From: Planctomyces sp.
Lineage (GTDB): Bacteria; Planctomycetota; Planctomycetia; Planctomycetales; Planctomycetaceae
Length of the DNA: 40,666 nucleotides
Reading direction: 5' to 3'
Assembly: GCA_005798445.1 (NCBI GenBank)
Contig: SYJG01000527.1
Location: forward strand, 1-40,666
The notes under the pieces are model-generated. The model was not told the origin of the DNA. It saw only the letters and a program-made list of their open reading frames with translations, and did no database searches. A program made the translations under genes and the position numbers. This document shows, piece by piece, positions 24,952 to 34,700 of the stretch (its first letter is position 1; each line of letters begins with the position of its first letter).

Positions 24952-27348
24952 TTAAACAGTCACTGGTGTCCGTCGTGGCAACGCGGGTTGGTTCGGTTGC
25001 AGGTACTCGGAGTAGTCGTCGGAGTACGCCGAGTATCCTCCAGCTTCGTTTTGGACCGCATTCACGACGACGCCGAGCAAACTGATACCGTGCTGACGGA
25101 TGAGCTGGTTCGCCTGTCGGAGTGCCACGCGAGAGTTCTTGTTCGTCCGGACGACCAACAGCAGTCCATCGGTTCGCGGCGAGACGATGCACGGGTCGCT
25201 GACGACCAGCAGCGGCGGAGTATCGATCAGAATGAAATCGAACTCGCCGCGCGCCGCCGCCAGCAGTTGCTCGAAGCGGGTCGAGGACAGCGTCTCGGCG
25301 GGATTCGGCGGCGGATTTCCCGCGGTCAGCAGCCAGAGATTTGCCACGGGACTCGCCTGCACAGCGTTCTCGATGCGGATTTCTCCGGAGAGGACGTCCG
25401 CCGTTCCGATCTCTTGCCGGGCGTGGAACAGATGGTGAATGGTCGGCCGGCGAAGATCCGCATCGAGCAGCAGCACACGCTTGCCCGATTGAGCCAATGC
25501 GATTGCGAGGTTCGCGATGCAAGTGGACTTGCCGTCCCCCGGTTCGGGGCTGCTGACTTGAATGACTTTTTGGCGCGGATCGAGCCCCGCGAACAGCGCG
25601 GTGCGGATCGCACGATACGATTCCGCCTCGGCCGAGCCGGGGCGATGGAAATAGCACAACGCTGGTTCCAGTGGCACCTCCGGATCGAAGTCGCCGAACG
25701 GAACATCGAACTCCGGAACGCTGCCGAGCACTTGCGCCCCGTCAATCAGCAGGTGAACGTCGGACACCGTCTTAACGGTCGTGTCACGCCACTCGCGCAG
25801 GAAGACGATGCCCAGGCACAGTCCCAACATGCACGCCGTCACCGCACCCACGATCTTGAGATACCGCTTCAAGCTCCATTCTTCCCGCACGGGAGCCAAC
25901 AGTTTCATCGAGTAGTCCTGGCTGTCGCGCGTCAGGTCGAGATGGCTGACGTTGTTGACGATGGCATTCCATTGAGCCTTCACTCGGTCAAGTTCTTCGC
26001 TGCGGGCTTGGTCTTCGACCATGAATTTGACGACGTCTTTGACCTCTTGGCTTTCCAATTCGTAGATCCGGGTCAGTTCTGTGTCCTTGTAGTCGATCTC
26101 CTCCAATTGTTGTTTGAGGAATCGCATGTACCCGGCGACGACATCGATTTTCTGGCCTCGGCCATCGCGACCGGCCAGTTCTGTCAACGACACGCCGCGA
26201 GCTTCGTAAAACTCTTTGAGCTTGGCGATGCTGCGTCGCACGTTGATGACGTCGGGATGATCGTCGGCGTAATCGCGGAGCAGCTTCTGCTCATCGATCA
26301 GCAGTGGCAGTAGTTGGTTGCTGGCAAGCTCGGCGGGATTCGGACCCAACAGCGGGTTCGCTCCGTTGGCACCGGCCTGAGCCCCGCTGGCCGCTTGCGA
26401 AGTGGCGATCAGCAATCGCACGACGCTTTCGAGTTCCTCGCGCGACGGGTTCAGGTCGATGGCGTCTTGCAGTGCTCGAATCTTGCCGTTGATCTCGGCC
26501 TTACGGAGCAAGTTGAGCCGACGGTCCCGTTCGATTTCGACGACTCGTTCCTGATGCACGTTGGTGACGTCGCCCGGTTGCCGCTGTTCGCCCGGCGCGG
26601 ATCGCCACAACAGCGGAGCGTCCTTGCGGAATTCGAGCAGCTCTTTCTGCTTTTGTTCGATCTGTCTGGCCAGTTCACCGTCCATTTTTGTGATCTGCTG
26701 CGACAGTTCGCTGGTGGCCTCTTGCTTGGTCTCCAGAATGTAGTCTTGATAGGCCGCGATGATGGCGTTGACGACCCCTTTCGCGTCGTCGCGCTGCTTG
26801 TTGCGGTACTTGATCTCGAAGACATTCAATGTCGAGGTGTCTTGTCCGGCGGTGCGTTTGACCTCCAAGCCGTCGAGGATGTCTTCGATGGGATCGTCTG
26901 ACTTTTGTAGCGTCGGGAGAAGATTGAGCTGTCCGCGCTCGATCGCTTTGCCGACGATCATTGGGCTTTTGATGATCGCCACATGCTCGCCGCGGCCTTC
27001 GCTGAGAATCGTCTGACTGAACGACTCGCGGGTCGGCACTTGAGCCTGCCGCGTCACCAAGATCCGCGCGACCGCATTGAATTCTGGTCCCAGTTTGACA
27101 AACGCCGCGTGTCCCAGGGCGAGTCCGCCCAGCAGTCCGATCAACACGAACCACTTGTGGCGAGTCGCGATCTGCGCCAGATCAAATACGCGCGGCGGGG
27201 GTTCATCGATCGCCGGGTTCGGCGTGTTCATGAATTCGAACGGGCGGTCTTCGTTCCGCCGACCGGCCGGACCGCGAACGGGATGATTCGGCTCTTGGCG
27301 GCCCGAGTTGATGAACTCGAACGATTTGTCTTCGTTGGTCAGCTTCAT
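24952..27348 (-). CDS. Polysaccharide co-polymerase/tyrosine autokinase (Wzc-type)
   Basis: A 798-residue inner-membrane protein that controls chain length and export of extracellular polysaccharide. A Wzz domain with a first helix (WFVLIGLLGGLALGHAAF), a long periplasmic coiled-coil part, and a second helix (VGAVTACMLGLCLGIVFL) lead to the cytoplasmic kinase. The kinase has Walker A PEPGDGKST around residue 600, LLLDADLRRP and FILIDTPP. The C terminus has the tyrosine cluster YSAYSDDYSEYL for autophosphorylation. The N terminus holds a duplicated motif (NEDKSFEFINSG and NEDRPFEFMNTP). It follows the epimerase gene on the same strand with a palindromic element between. Confidence 0.93.
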   Translation of the reverse strand: MKLTNEDKSFEFINSGRQEPNHPVRGPAGRRNEDRPFEFMNTPNPAIDEPPPRVFDLAQIATRHKWFVLIGLLGGLALGHAAFVKLGPEFNAVARILVTRQAQVPTRESFSQTILSEGRGEHVAIIKSPMIVGKAIERGQLNLLPTLQKSDDPIEDILDGLEVKRTAGQDTSTLNVFEIKYRNKQRDDAKGVVNAIIAAYQDYILETKQEATSELSQQITKMDGELARQIEQKQKELLEFRKDAPLLWRSAPGEQRQPGDVTNVHQERVVEIERDRRLNLLRKAEINGKIRALQDAIDLNPSREELESVVRLLIATSQAASGAQAGANGANPLLGPNPAELASNQLLPLLIDEQKLLRDYADDHPDVINVRRSIAKLKEFYEARGVSLTELAGRDGRGQKIDVVAGYMRFLKQQLEEIDYKDTELTRIYELESQEVKDVVKFMVEDQARSEELDRVKAQWNAIVNNVSHLDLTRDSQDYSMKLLAPVREEWSLKRYLKIVGAVTACMLGLCLGIVFLREWRDTTVKTVSDVHLLIDGAQVLGSVPEFDVPFGDFDPEVPLEPALCYFHRPGSAEAESYRAIRTALFAGLDPRQKVIQVSSPEPGDGKSTCIANLAIALAQSGKRVLLLDADLRRPTIHHLFHARQEIGTADVLSGEIRIENAVQASPVANLWLLTAGNPPPNPAETLSSTRFEQLLAAARGEFDFILIDTPPLLVVSDPCIVSPRTDGLLLVVRTNKNSRVALRQANQLIRQHGISLLGVVVNAVQNEAGGYSAYSDDYSEYLQPNQPALPRRTPVTV

Positions 27349-27379
27349 GATTTCAAATCTCAAATCTTAAATTTCAGAT

Positions 27380-27438
27380 TAGCCCGACGCGCTAGCGAGG
27401 GGTTGCGGTCAAATACCCCTCGCTAGCGCGTCGGGCTA
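27380..27438. repeat. Perfect CTAG-headed inverted repeat
   Basis: Arms 27380-27403 and 27415-27438 are perfect 24-bp inverted repeats starting TAGCCCGACGCGCTAGCG. The right-hand TAG (CTA 27436-27438) is the stop of the epimerase gene. It lies upstream of the autokinase start. Confidence 0.9.
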
Positions 27439-28383
27439 GTGTTTGGTCGAGTACACCTTCGCGTAGTAATCGATGGTTCGTTGCAGGCCGTCGGTCAGGC
27501 TGACTTGCGGGCGATAGCCCAGTTCACGTTCCGCGGCGGAAATGTCGGCCCACGAATCCTTGATGTCACCGACTCGCGGTGGAGCGAAGATCGGATCGAA
27601 CGGGACTTTGAGCCGATCGCAGATCATCCGCAGCAATTCGATGACGCTCAGCGATTGACCGCAGGCGACGTTGAAGACTTTTCCGCTGACGTTCGCCGCG
27701 CGTGCCGCCAACAGATTCGCGTGGACCGCGTTGCCGACGTACACGAAGTCGCGAGATTGCGAGCCGTCGCCGAAGATCGTTGGACGTCGGCCTTGCAACA
27801 GCGCGGAGACGAACAACGGAATCACCGCCGAGTACGGACTCGCCGGGTCTTGCCGCTCGCCGAAGATGTTGAAGTACCGCAGCCGCACGGTTTCGAGCGG
27901 ATAGACCGCCGCGAACGATTCGCAGTACAGCTCGCCCGCCAGCTTCGCGGCGGCATACGGCGAGAGCACTTGCGGCAACTGCGATTCCCGTTTGGGCATG
28001 ACCGGGTCGTTGCCGTACGCGCTGCTCGATCCGGCATAGACGACTCGCCGCACGCCGGCTTGTCTGGCGGCGTCCAGCACGGTGACGGTTCCCGTCACAC
28101 ACGCCGCGTGAACAGCGATCGGGTCTTTGACGCTCAGTGGAACGGACGCCAGTGCCGCTTGATGGAAGATGACCTCGACTCCCTCGGCCGCGCGACGCAC
28201 AACAACGGGGTCCGCGACATCGCCGTGCAAGAATTCAATGCCGTCTTTCAGATGAGCCAGATTGTCTCGCGAGCCGGCACAGAGGTTGTCGAGCACTCGA
28301 ACGCGGTGCCCTTCCTCGACCAACCGCGTCGTGATGTGCGAGCCAATGAAACCCGCTCCGCCGGTCACCAAATACTTCGCCAC
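27436..28383 (-). CDS. NAD-dependent sugar epimerase (UDP-glucose 4-epimerase type)
   Basis: A 315-residue extended SDR enzyme acting on nucleotide sugars. The NAD-binding [10 protein letters not shown] opens the protein, the catalytic YxxxK is in [12 protein letters not shown], Ser is in YAGSSSAYG, and [12 protein letters not shown] and DFVYVGNAV are typical of UDP-GlcNAc/Glc 4-epimerases. The start is a GTG at 28383, with GGGGAG 8 bases upstream; the frame upstream is not family-like. With the autokinase downstream it likely serves exopolysaccharide or O-antigen synthesis. It ends on a palindromic element. Confidence 0.92.
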   Translation of the reverse strand: MAKYLVTGGAGFIGSHITTRLVEEGHRVRVLDNLCAGSRDNLAHLKDGIEFLHGDVADPVVVRRAAEGVEVIFHQAALASVPLSVKDPIAVHAACVTGTVTVLDAARQAGVRRVVYAGSSSAYGNDPVMPKRESQLPQVLSPYAAAKLAGELYCESFAAVYPLETVRLRYFNIFGERQDPASPYSAVIPLFVSALLQGRRPTIFGDGSQSRDFVYVGNAVHANLLAARAANVSGKVFNVACGQSLSVIELLRMICDRLKVPFDPIFAPPRVGDIKDSWADISAAERELGYRPQVSLTDGLQRTIDYYAKVYSTKH

Positions 28384-28513
28384 GAAACAGACTCCCCGAC
28401 CCTGTGCCCTGAAAACACGTCGGGAAACTTTAGCACCTGAATCGGGTACAACGGCAAAACGGGGCTGAAGAGCGACTGCTTGCAAGCCGGCATAATCGGC
28501 ACAGTTCACTCGA

Positions 28514-28777
28514 TCAGGTCATTCGGCGGTGATCATGCTTCTCACGTTGCTTGAGATTCCGACCGGCTTGCTTCTTTTCGAGTTCCTTTCGCAAGCGGTT
28601 CAGCCAACGGGCGGTCCACTTTTTGTCATCGGGATCGTTTGGGTTGGCTAACTTGCCTTCGAACTCGTTAATCCGAAACTCCAGATCGGCTGAGTCTACT
28701 GAGTGGATACTACCGGCATGAAAATAAGGGTGTCCGTTGAACCGATATGTGTCAGCTTTCTTGCGGTTCTTCTTCAT
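28514..28777 (-). CDS. Small basic hypothetical protein
   Basis: An 87-residue highly charged protein ([20 protein letters not shown] at the start, [19 protein letters not shown] near the end). No known domain. GAGGAG lies 8 bases before the ATG, a strong ribosome-binding site, which supports it as a real gene. It is 28 bases downstream of the sialate O-acetylesterase gene and likely shares its transcript. The Arg/Lys-rich helix suggests binding to nucleic acid or ribosomes, but this is a guess. Confidence 0.65.
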   Translation of the reverse strand: MKKNRKKADTYRFNGHPYFHAGSIHSVDSADLEFRINEFEGKLANPNDPDDKKWTARWLNRLRKELEKKQAGRNLKQREKHDHRRMT

Positions 28778-28805
28778 GGCATGGACTCCTCACGAGATGA
28801 TTGAA

Positions 28806-30362
28806 TTACTTGCCGTCGGTTCGGAACGGCGAGGCCGGTAGACCTGCTCCGTTGACGAGATTCGCGTCCGGGTTGTCGGCCCAGGCGTACCGAACAGCCT
28901 TCGGCAGCTTGATGTCAGGATGCCAGACAATGACTTCTTCGCCGTCGATACGAGCTTTCGCCGCCAGCCACTTCAGGTCGGCTCCAGCAATGGCAAAGCC
29001 CTTGAGTTCTTCACCGTTTGCTTTCAAACCCACTGAGTAGCGAAACGAGAGGACGACTTCTTCGCCGACGATCTCGTAGCCATCGGGGAGCGGACCGGAT
29101 GCGACCACCCCCTTTTGGTTGTAGACCTTGGCGAGTGCCCACAATGCCAATCGCTTGCCGACCCCTTGTTTGTCTTTCGGATGAATGTCGTTCGCCTCAC
29201 CAAGGTCGAGCGTGATCGCCATGCCGGTGTTGGGAACTTTCAGTGTCTTGAGCATCTGCTCGCGAACGGTCGTCCAACCGGTCTCTTCGACAGGTTCGGA
29301 TTGAGCTTTGTGAAACAGCGGCAATTGCACCCAGGCGACGGGGAAGTCTCCTTGTCCCCAGCGGCTGCGCCAGTCGGCGATCATCGTTCGCAATTGCAGG
29401 CCGTAGTTGTCCGCACCAGCCCCTTGCCGAACGGAATTTGCATTCGATTCCCCTTGGTACCAGATCGCTCCGCGAATCGCGTAGGGCACCAGCGGGGCAA
29501 TCTTGCCGTTGAACAGCACGGCCGGGTGATGAGTATTTCTGCGCGGGTTGACTGGCTGTTGCGGCGGACGCGGCGGCGGCTTGCCCTCATCGCGAGCTTT
29601 CTTGGCGACCGTTCGCCATTCGGCAAATTGTTTTTCGAACTGAACCTTCGCCTTGTCAGGATCGTAGCTTGCGGTGTCGTTGTCCCAGCGAGTGAACAGC
29701 GGCTTGAGTTCCGCGAGGTCTTTCTGAGCAGGCATGCTCGTCCAGGACTCAATGGGCGTGCCGCCGACCGACGAATTGATCAATCCGACCGGCAGCTTCA
29801 ACGTCTTGTGGAGTTCACGTCCGAAAAAGAACGCCGTGGCCGAGAAACTACCGACGGTCTCCGGGCTGCACACTTCCCATTTGCCGCTGCCTGCTTCTTG
29901 AGGTTCCGTCGCCGCTGCCGAGTTCTCGCGGAACATGCGGATGTTCGGCAGAATTGCGGCCGCTTGCTCGACCTCGAAGTCCTTCGACCTCGAGACGGTC
30001 ATCGCCATATTCGACTGCCCGGAACCGAGCCATACCTCGCCGATCAGCACGTCAGCGATCTTGAGCGTGTTCTTGCCTTTCACAATCAGCTCGTGCGGTC
30101 CACCCGTCGTCAGTTTGTCGAGCTTGATCACCCACTTGCTGTCAGCTCCAGCCTTTGCCGATTTCGATTGTCCGGCGACCGAGACCGTCACTTCTTCGCC
30201 GTTGTCCGCCCAGCCCCAGATCGGAGCCGCAATGTCTTGTTGCAGCACCATGTGGTCCGAGATCACCGCTGGCAGTCGGACGTCAGCTCGCACTGCCTGC
30301 GACATGAACGAAAACAGGACGACGATCAAAACCCAACTCGACCAACGTGAGACGAGAATCAT
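28806..30362 (-). CDS. Sialate O-acetylesterase (SGNH-type, secreted)
   Basis: A 518-residue esterase that removes O-acetyl groups from sialic acids or similar sugars. A signal peptide (LIVVLFSFMSQAVRA) precedes DVRLPAVISDHMVLQQ, the family N-terminal motif. GSGQSNMAM carries the nucleophile Ser, and IWYQGESNA and the SPVGGTP-like segment SSVGGTPIESW are characteristic. Planctomycetes commonly hold many such enzymes for algal or animal glycans. The start at 30362 is set by the signal peptide; the open frame continues upstream across the divergent promoter. Confidence 0.92.
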   Translation of the reverse strand: MILVSRWSSWVLIVVLFSFMSQAVRADVRLPAVISDHMVLQQDIAAPIWGWADNGEEVTVSVAGQSKSAKAGADSKWVIKLDKLTTGGPHELIVKGKNTLKIADVLIGEVWLGSGQSNMAMTVSRSKDFEVEQAAAILPNIRMFRENSAAATEPQEAGSGKWEVCSPETVGSFSATAFFFGRELHKTLKLPVGLINSSVGGTPIESWTSMPAQKDLAELKPLFTRWDNDTASYDPDKAKVQFEKQFAEWRTVAKKARDEGKPPPRPPQQPVNPRRNTHHPAVLFNGKIAPLVPYAIRGAIWYQGESNANSVRQGAGADNYGLQLRTMIADWRSRWGQGDFPVAWVQLPLFHKAQSEPVEETGWTTVREQMLKTLKVPNTGMAITLDLGEANDIHPKDKQGVGKRLALWALAKVYNQKGVVASGPLPDGYEIVGEEVVLSFRYSVGLKANGEELKGFAIAGADLKWLAAKARIDGEEVIVWHPDIKLPKAVRYAWADNPDANLVNGAGLPASPFRTDGK

Positions 30363-30440
30363 GATGAGTGTCCTGTGAAAACGGTCGAACGACGAGCGAA
30401 GGGTGACAACAAGATATCCATGACGTCGCACAGTGCCACC

Positions 30441-30469
30441 TTGACACTGAAATTCGACAGTCCTAGAAC
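30441..30469 (+). promoter_or_regulatory. Sigma-70-type promoter
   Basis: TTGACA at 30441-30446, a 17-base spacer, and TAGAAC at 30464-30469 (4 of 6 to the consensus -10). AAGGA at 30481-30485 lies 9 bases before the ATG at 30495. The three signals are correctly spaced and support 30495 as the start. Confidence 0.6.
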
Positions 30470-30494
30470 CCCGCCCCGACAAGGACGTCAAACG

Positions 30495-31505
30495 ATGCTC
30501 AAGGACGAGCTTTCTTCATTTGCTGACGCTGACACCGCCGATGAGCGGATTGCGACCGGCCAATTGCCGACTCGATTGCGTCTGTTGTGCGTCGGTCCTC
30601 GCGAACCTTCGTGGGTTGGGCTGACTTTGCAGTTGGACGCGGAAGGAGGCATCGAGCCGCAGTTCCGTTGGGTCTCGAATGCCGCCGAGGCACTGACTCT
30701 CCTGCGCGACGACACCTTCGACGCCGTGCTGATTGCCGCAGTTTCGACCGACGAAGATCAGCCGCAGGGCGCTTGCCCCGGTTCGGATCACACAAACCGG
30801 ACGCTAGCGCGTTCCGGCTCATCTGAAAAATTTCATCCCGACGCCTTCGCCGAGGCTGCATCGCTGGTCAGGGCGATTCGCGCCAGCGGCTGCGAGGATC
30901 CGCTCGTGCTGCTGGCACCGCGCATCTCGGATGCTGATTGGCTCGATCTGTCGCGAGAGGAGTGCGAGCTGTTGCAGTCGGCTCGTCTGTGGGATTCGCC
31001 GGCGCTGGCCTCGGTGATCAAACGGGCGATCTTCCGCAGTGAGCAGACTCGACAAAGCCGTCGGCTCGAAATCGCACAATCCAAACGGATGGCTCGCGAG
31101 CGCGACGAGGCGGAGCATCTGCTCAACCAACAGCGCCGCATCATTGATGACCTTGATGCCACGAACGTCACGCGGCAGGCGATGCTCGATTGCTTCGGCC
31201 GAGTGACTCCGTGTCGAACCGCGTTGCCGCCGGAGATCAACAGCTACTACCAGGAACTGCTGCGGACGTACGTCATCATGGGTTCGGGCAACCTTGGCGG
31301 CGAAATCACGAAGCTCGCCGATCTGCTGGCTGTCGCCGGCTGCGGCCCGCGCGAAGCGTTGTCGCTGCACCTCGAACGAGTCGAGTCGCTCGTCGGTGGC
31401 TTGGGCAATCGCAGCACACGACACATCCTGGCCCGCGCGGATTTGCTCGCGCTGGAGCTGATGATCCACCTCGGCGAGTCGTACCGCCGCCGCGTATCGA
31501 TTTGA
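30495..31505 (+). CDS. Degenerate receiver-like regulator of unknown function
   Basis: The 336 residues begin with a response-regulator-like part (RLRLLCVGPREPSWVGLTLQ, EALTLLRDDTFDAVLIAAVS), where the usual phosphoacceptor Asp region is not conserved. The middle is helical and charged (SKRMARERDEAEHLLNQQRR). The C-terminal part (YYQELLRTYVIMGSGNLGGE to the end) is helical and not recognised. The start is supported by promoter and ribosome-binding site. A short palindrome (CCGGACGCTAGCGCGTTCCG) at 30797-30817 lies in the linker. ATG 30420 is the alternative start. Confidence 0.65.
   Translation: MLKDELSSFADADTADERIATGQLPTRLRLLCVGPREPSWVGLTLQLDAEGGIEPQFRWVSNAAEALTLLRDDTFDAVLIAAVSTDEDQPQGACPGSDHTNRTLARSGSSEKFHPDAFAEAASLVRAIRASGCEDPLVLLAPRISDADWLDLSREECELLQSARLWDSPALASVIKRAIFRSEQTRQSRRLEIAQSKRMARERDEAEHLLNQQRRIIDDLDATNVTRQAMLDCFGRVTPCRTALPPEINSYYQELLRTYVIMGSGNLGGEITKLADLLAVAGCGPREALSLHLERVESLVGGLGNRSTRHILARADLLALELMIHLGESYRRRVSI
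30797..30817. repeat. Short palindrome within the receiver-like gene
   Basis: A near-perfect 21-bp palindrome around CGCTAGCG, in frame in a low-complexity linker. It could be a single-hairpin relative of the CTAG-headed elements. Confidence 0.4.
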
Positions 31506-31523
31506 CATTCCGCTGGCTCGCGC

Positions 31524-31669
31524 GAACGTAGTCGCCTCGCTCCCGCGAGGCGAAGCTGCGGCCATCGACTCACGATGACCAGAGTCTGCAAAATATGAGC
31601 ATGCAATGCTCAGTATCGAGCGTCTTTTCTTGGTTGCTCCGCCTCGCGGGAGCGAGGCGGCTACGTTCA
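31524..31669. repeat. GTAG-headed inverted repeat with long loop
   Basis: Arms 31528-31552 and 31640-31664 (GTAGTCGCCTCGCTCCCG versus GTAGCCGCC...) pair with one mismatch in 25, and the flanking GAAC/GTTC extends the match. Each arm is a hairpin (CGCCTCG/CGAGGCG). The 87-base loop contains a smaller hairpin GAGCATGCAATGCTC near 31596. Confidence 0.85.
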
Positions 31670-31761
31670 CTCGATCACCGGCATCTCTTTTCAATCGCCC
31701 ACTGACAGGAATTCGTGTGACGCTTGCGATGTCAGCGATCAAGCCCACAATGCGGGACATC

Positions 31762-34700
31762 ATGGCGACACGCTTCACGACCGGACAATTCCTGCGACGC
31801 AGCCTACGGCACCATGCGCGCTCGCACATCGCCGTCGCGATTGGAGTCGTCGTGGCGGCGATGGTGATTGGCGGAGCGTTGATCGTCGGCGATTCGGTGC
31901 GCGACAGCTTGAAATCGCTGAGCCTCGCTCGGCTTGGCAAAGTCGATCACTCACTGGTCAGTCATCGGTTCTTTCGCGAGGCGTCGGTCGTCGCGATGAA
32001 CCAGCAGCCGGAGTTTGCGAAGCGGTTCGCGGTCGCGGCTCCCGGCCTGGTGTTTCCCGCGAGTCTTGAACGCCGCGCGGCCGATTCGGCCAGCCAAACA
32101 CGCTCGGCCGGAGTGACCATCTACGGCACCGACGAGCGCTTGTGGTCGTTGCTGGCAACTGAGAAGGTCGCGCCGCCAACTGCGGGCGGAGTCGTGTTGA
32201 ACGCCATGCTGGCCGAGCAACTGCGTGCTCGTGTCGGCGACGAGGTCACGGTCTGGGTCGAAATCCCCGCGACGATCCCGCGCGACAGTCTGCTCGGCGG
32301 CCAGGAGGAGCAGTCGTCGCAGGAGGTTCGGCTGAAAGTCGAATCAGTGCTGCCGGCGTCGGCCGGAGCCGGGCGGTTGGAATTGCAGCCGAGCCAGCAG
32401 GTGCCGAAGGTCGCGTTTGTCAATCTGCTAGCCTTGCAGAAGGAGCTGAGCCTCGAAGAGGCTGGACCAACGAAACGCAAGCCACAGCAGCACAACCCGG
32501 CACGGGTCAACGCACTGTTCGTGTCCGCTCGCGATCCGCGCGACGGACAAAGTGAGGCAGCGGTCGAAGCCGCGAAGAGTCTCACGCGCGCGCTGCGCGA
32601 CTCTGTGACGTTGGACGATTTGCATTTGCGGCTCGTGCCCAATTCGTCGGGCCGGTACACGTCGCTCGAAAGCGAGCGGATGATTTTGGAAGACTCGCTG
32701 GCCAAAACGGGAGAGCAGGTCGCCTCCAAATTGAAGATGCCGACCTCACCCGTGCTGGCGTATCTCACCAATGAGATCAGCCGAGTTGGCGATGACACGG
32801 GGAAGAAGTTCTCGATGTACTCGATCGTTGCCGCGGTGCCCGAACCGTCGAAGTTGGCGGCACCGTTTGGTCCGATCGATCCGCAGTCTCCGCCTCTCGG
32901 AAAGGACGGAGTGTTGCTCTGCGATTGGCTTGCGCAGGATTTGGGAATCTCGGCCGATGATCGCCAGGCGAAGATCCGCGTGAAGTACCACAAAGTCGGC
33001 TCGAAGGGGGAACTGCCGGAAGAGGAATTGACGTTTGAGGTGCGCGGCATTTTACCAATCGACGGCATGCTGGCCGGTGATCGAGGATTGATTCCGACCG
33101 TGCCAGGGATCACCGATGCGAAGACCTTCAACGATTGGAAGCAGCCGTTTCCGATGGACATCCGCCGAATTCCGAAACGGGATGACTACTACTGGAACAA
33201 GTACGGCCCGACTCCCAAAGCGTTCTTCGATCTCGACGCCGCGCGCGAGTGGTGGTCCAGCCGCTACGGCTCGGCCACGTCGCTGCGGGTGGGCACGGCC
33301 GACGGTCAATCGTTGGAGCAATCCGCGAAATTGTTCGAGTCCGACTTCTTGAAGGCGCTGCCGATGGACTCGATCGGACTGGCGATCCAGCCGGTGAAGT
33401 TTCTCGGACTGCGAGCGGCGAGCGGGACGACCGATTTCTCCGGTCTGTTCATCGGCTTCAGCTTTTTCATGATCCTGTCCGGCTTGATGCTCATCAGCCT
33501 GCTGGTTCGGCTGGGGATCGAACGCCGAGCCAGCGAGATCGGTTTGCTGTCGGCGATCGGCTTCTCACCGAGCCGCGTCGGTCGCGTGCTGTTGCTCGAA
33601 CAGTTTTCAGTCGTGCTGTTCGGAGCGGTCATCGGCATCATCGCCGCCGTCGGCTACGCGGGCCTGCTGATCTACGGCTTGCGAACGCTGTGGGTCGGAG
33701 CGGTCGGAACGACGGAGCTGCGACTGTCTGCACAACCCGGCTCGCTGGTGATCGGCTTCTTGGGGACGATGCTCGCCGCCGGAGCCTCGGCATGGTGGGG
33801 ATTGCGCGGGCTGCGAAAGCTCTCGCCGCGCGAACTCTTGGCTGGTCAAACCGAACTGGCTGAGCGTGACTCGGTGCGAGCGGCACGGCGTGGTCGGTTG
33901 CTGCGGATCGCTCGTTGGTTGATCCTGCTCTCGATGGCGATCTCAGTCGCCGTGGTCGTCACCGGCCGCAGAGCGGACGAAGCGTTTGCGGGGTTGTCGA
34001 TTTCGACAGTGCTGTTCTTCGTGATCGGCATGTGTACGTTGGCGGCGGCAACGTGTCGCTTCGCCGCGTGGCTCGACGGAGACCGCTTCGCGACGATCCT
34101 TGGTTCGGGACAAGTCGCTCTGCTGCGGTTGAGCCTGCGAAACGCGACTCGGCAACGGCGACGAAGTTTGTTGTCGCTGGCGTTGATTTCCACGGCCACG
34201 TTTCTGCTCGTCGCAGTCGCGGCCGGGCGACGCAATCCAGCAGTGGAAACTCCCGTTCGAGACTCCGGCAATGGCGGCTTTTTGTTCGTCGCTGAGTCTG
34301 CGACGCCGCTCATTCACGACCTGAGCACGACCGAGGGGCGGACCAAACTCGATCTGCGTCCGAGATCCGATTCCAACGATGCCAAGCTGCTGGATGAGCT
34401 GTCCGCAATTCCTTTCCGCGTGCGGCCGGGCGAAAACGCGAGTTGCTTGAACCTGTACCAGACCCGGTTGCCGACGATTTTGGGCGTGCCGAAAACGATG
34501 CTCGACGGCCGGTTCAAGTTCATCGGCGAGCAGCATCACAAGGGTTTCACTCCGTGGGAGCTTCTCGAAAAGCCGTCGGCGGATGGAACGATTCCGGTTT
34601 TCGGAGACATGAACACGCTGATGTACTCGCTGCACAAAGGGGTCGGCGACACGATCAAAGTCCCCGATGACACGAACCCGAAAGGGACTCTGCGGATCGC

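Noticed and set aside
24988..26313. 441-residue plus-strand frame opposite the tyrosine autokinase
   Set aside because: It is an antisense shadow of a protein with Walker and tyrosine-cluster motifs.
31606..31761. N-terminal extension of the ABC permease from 31606
   Set aside because: The added residues come from the right arm of a palindromic element and are not like the family; the start at 31762 precedes the first membrane helix.
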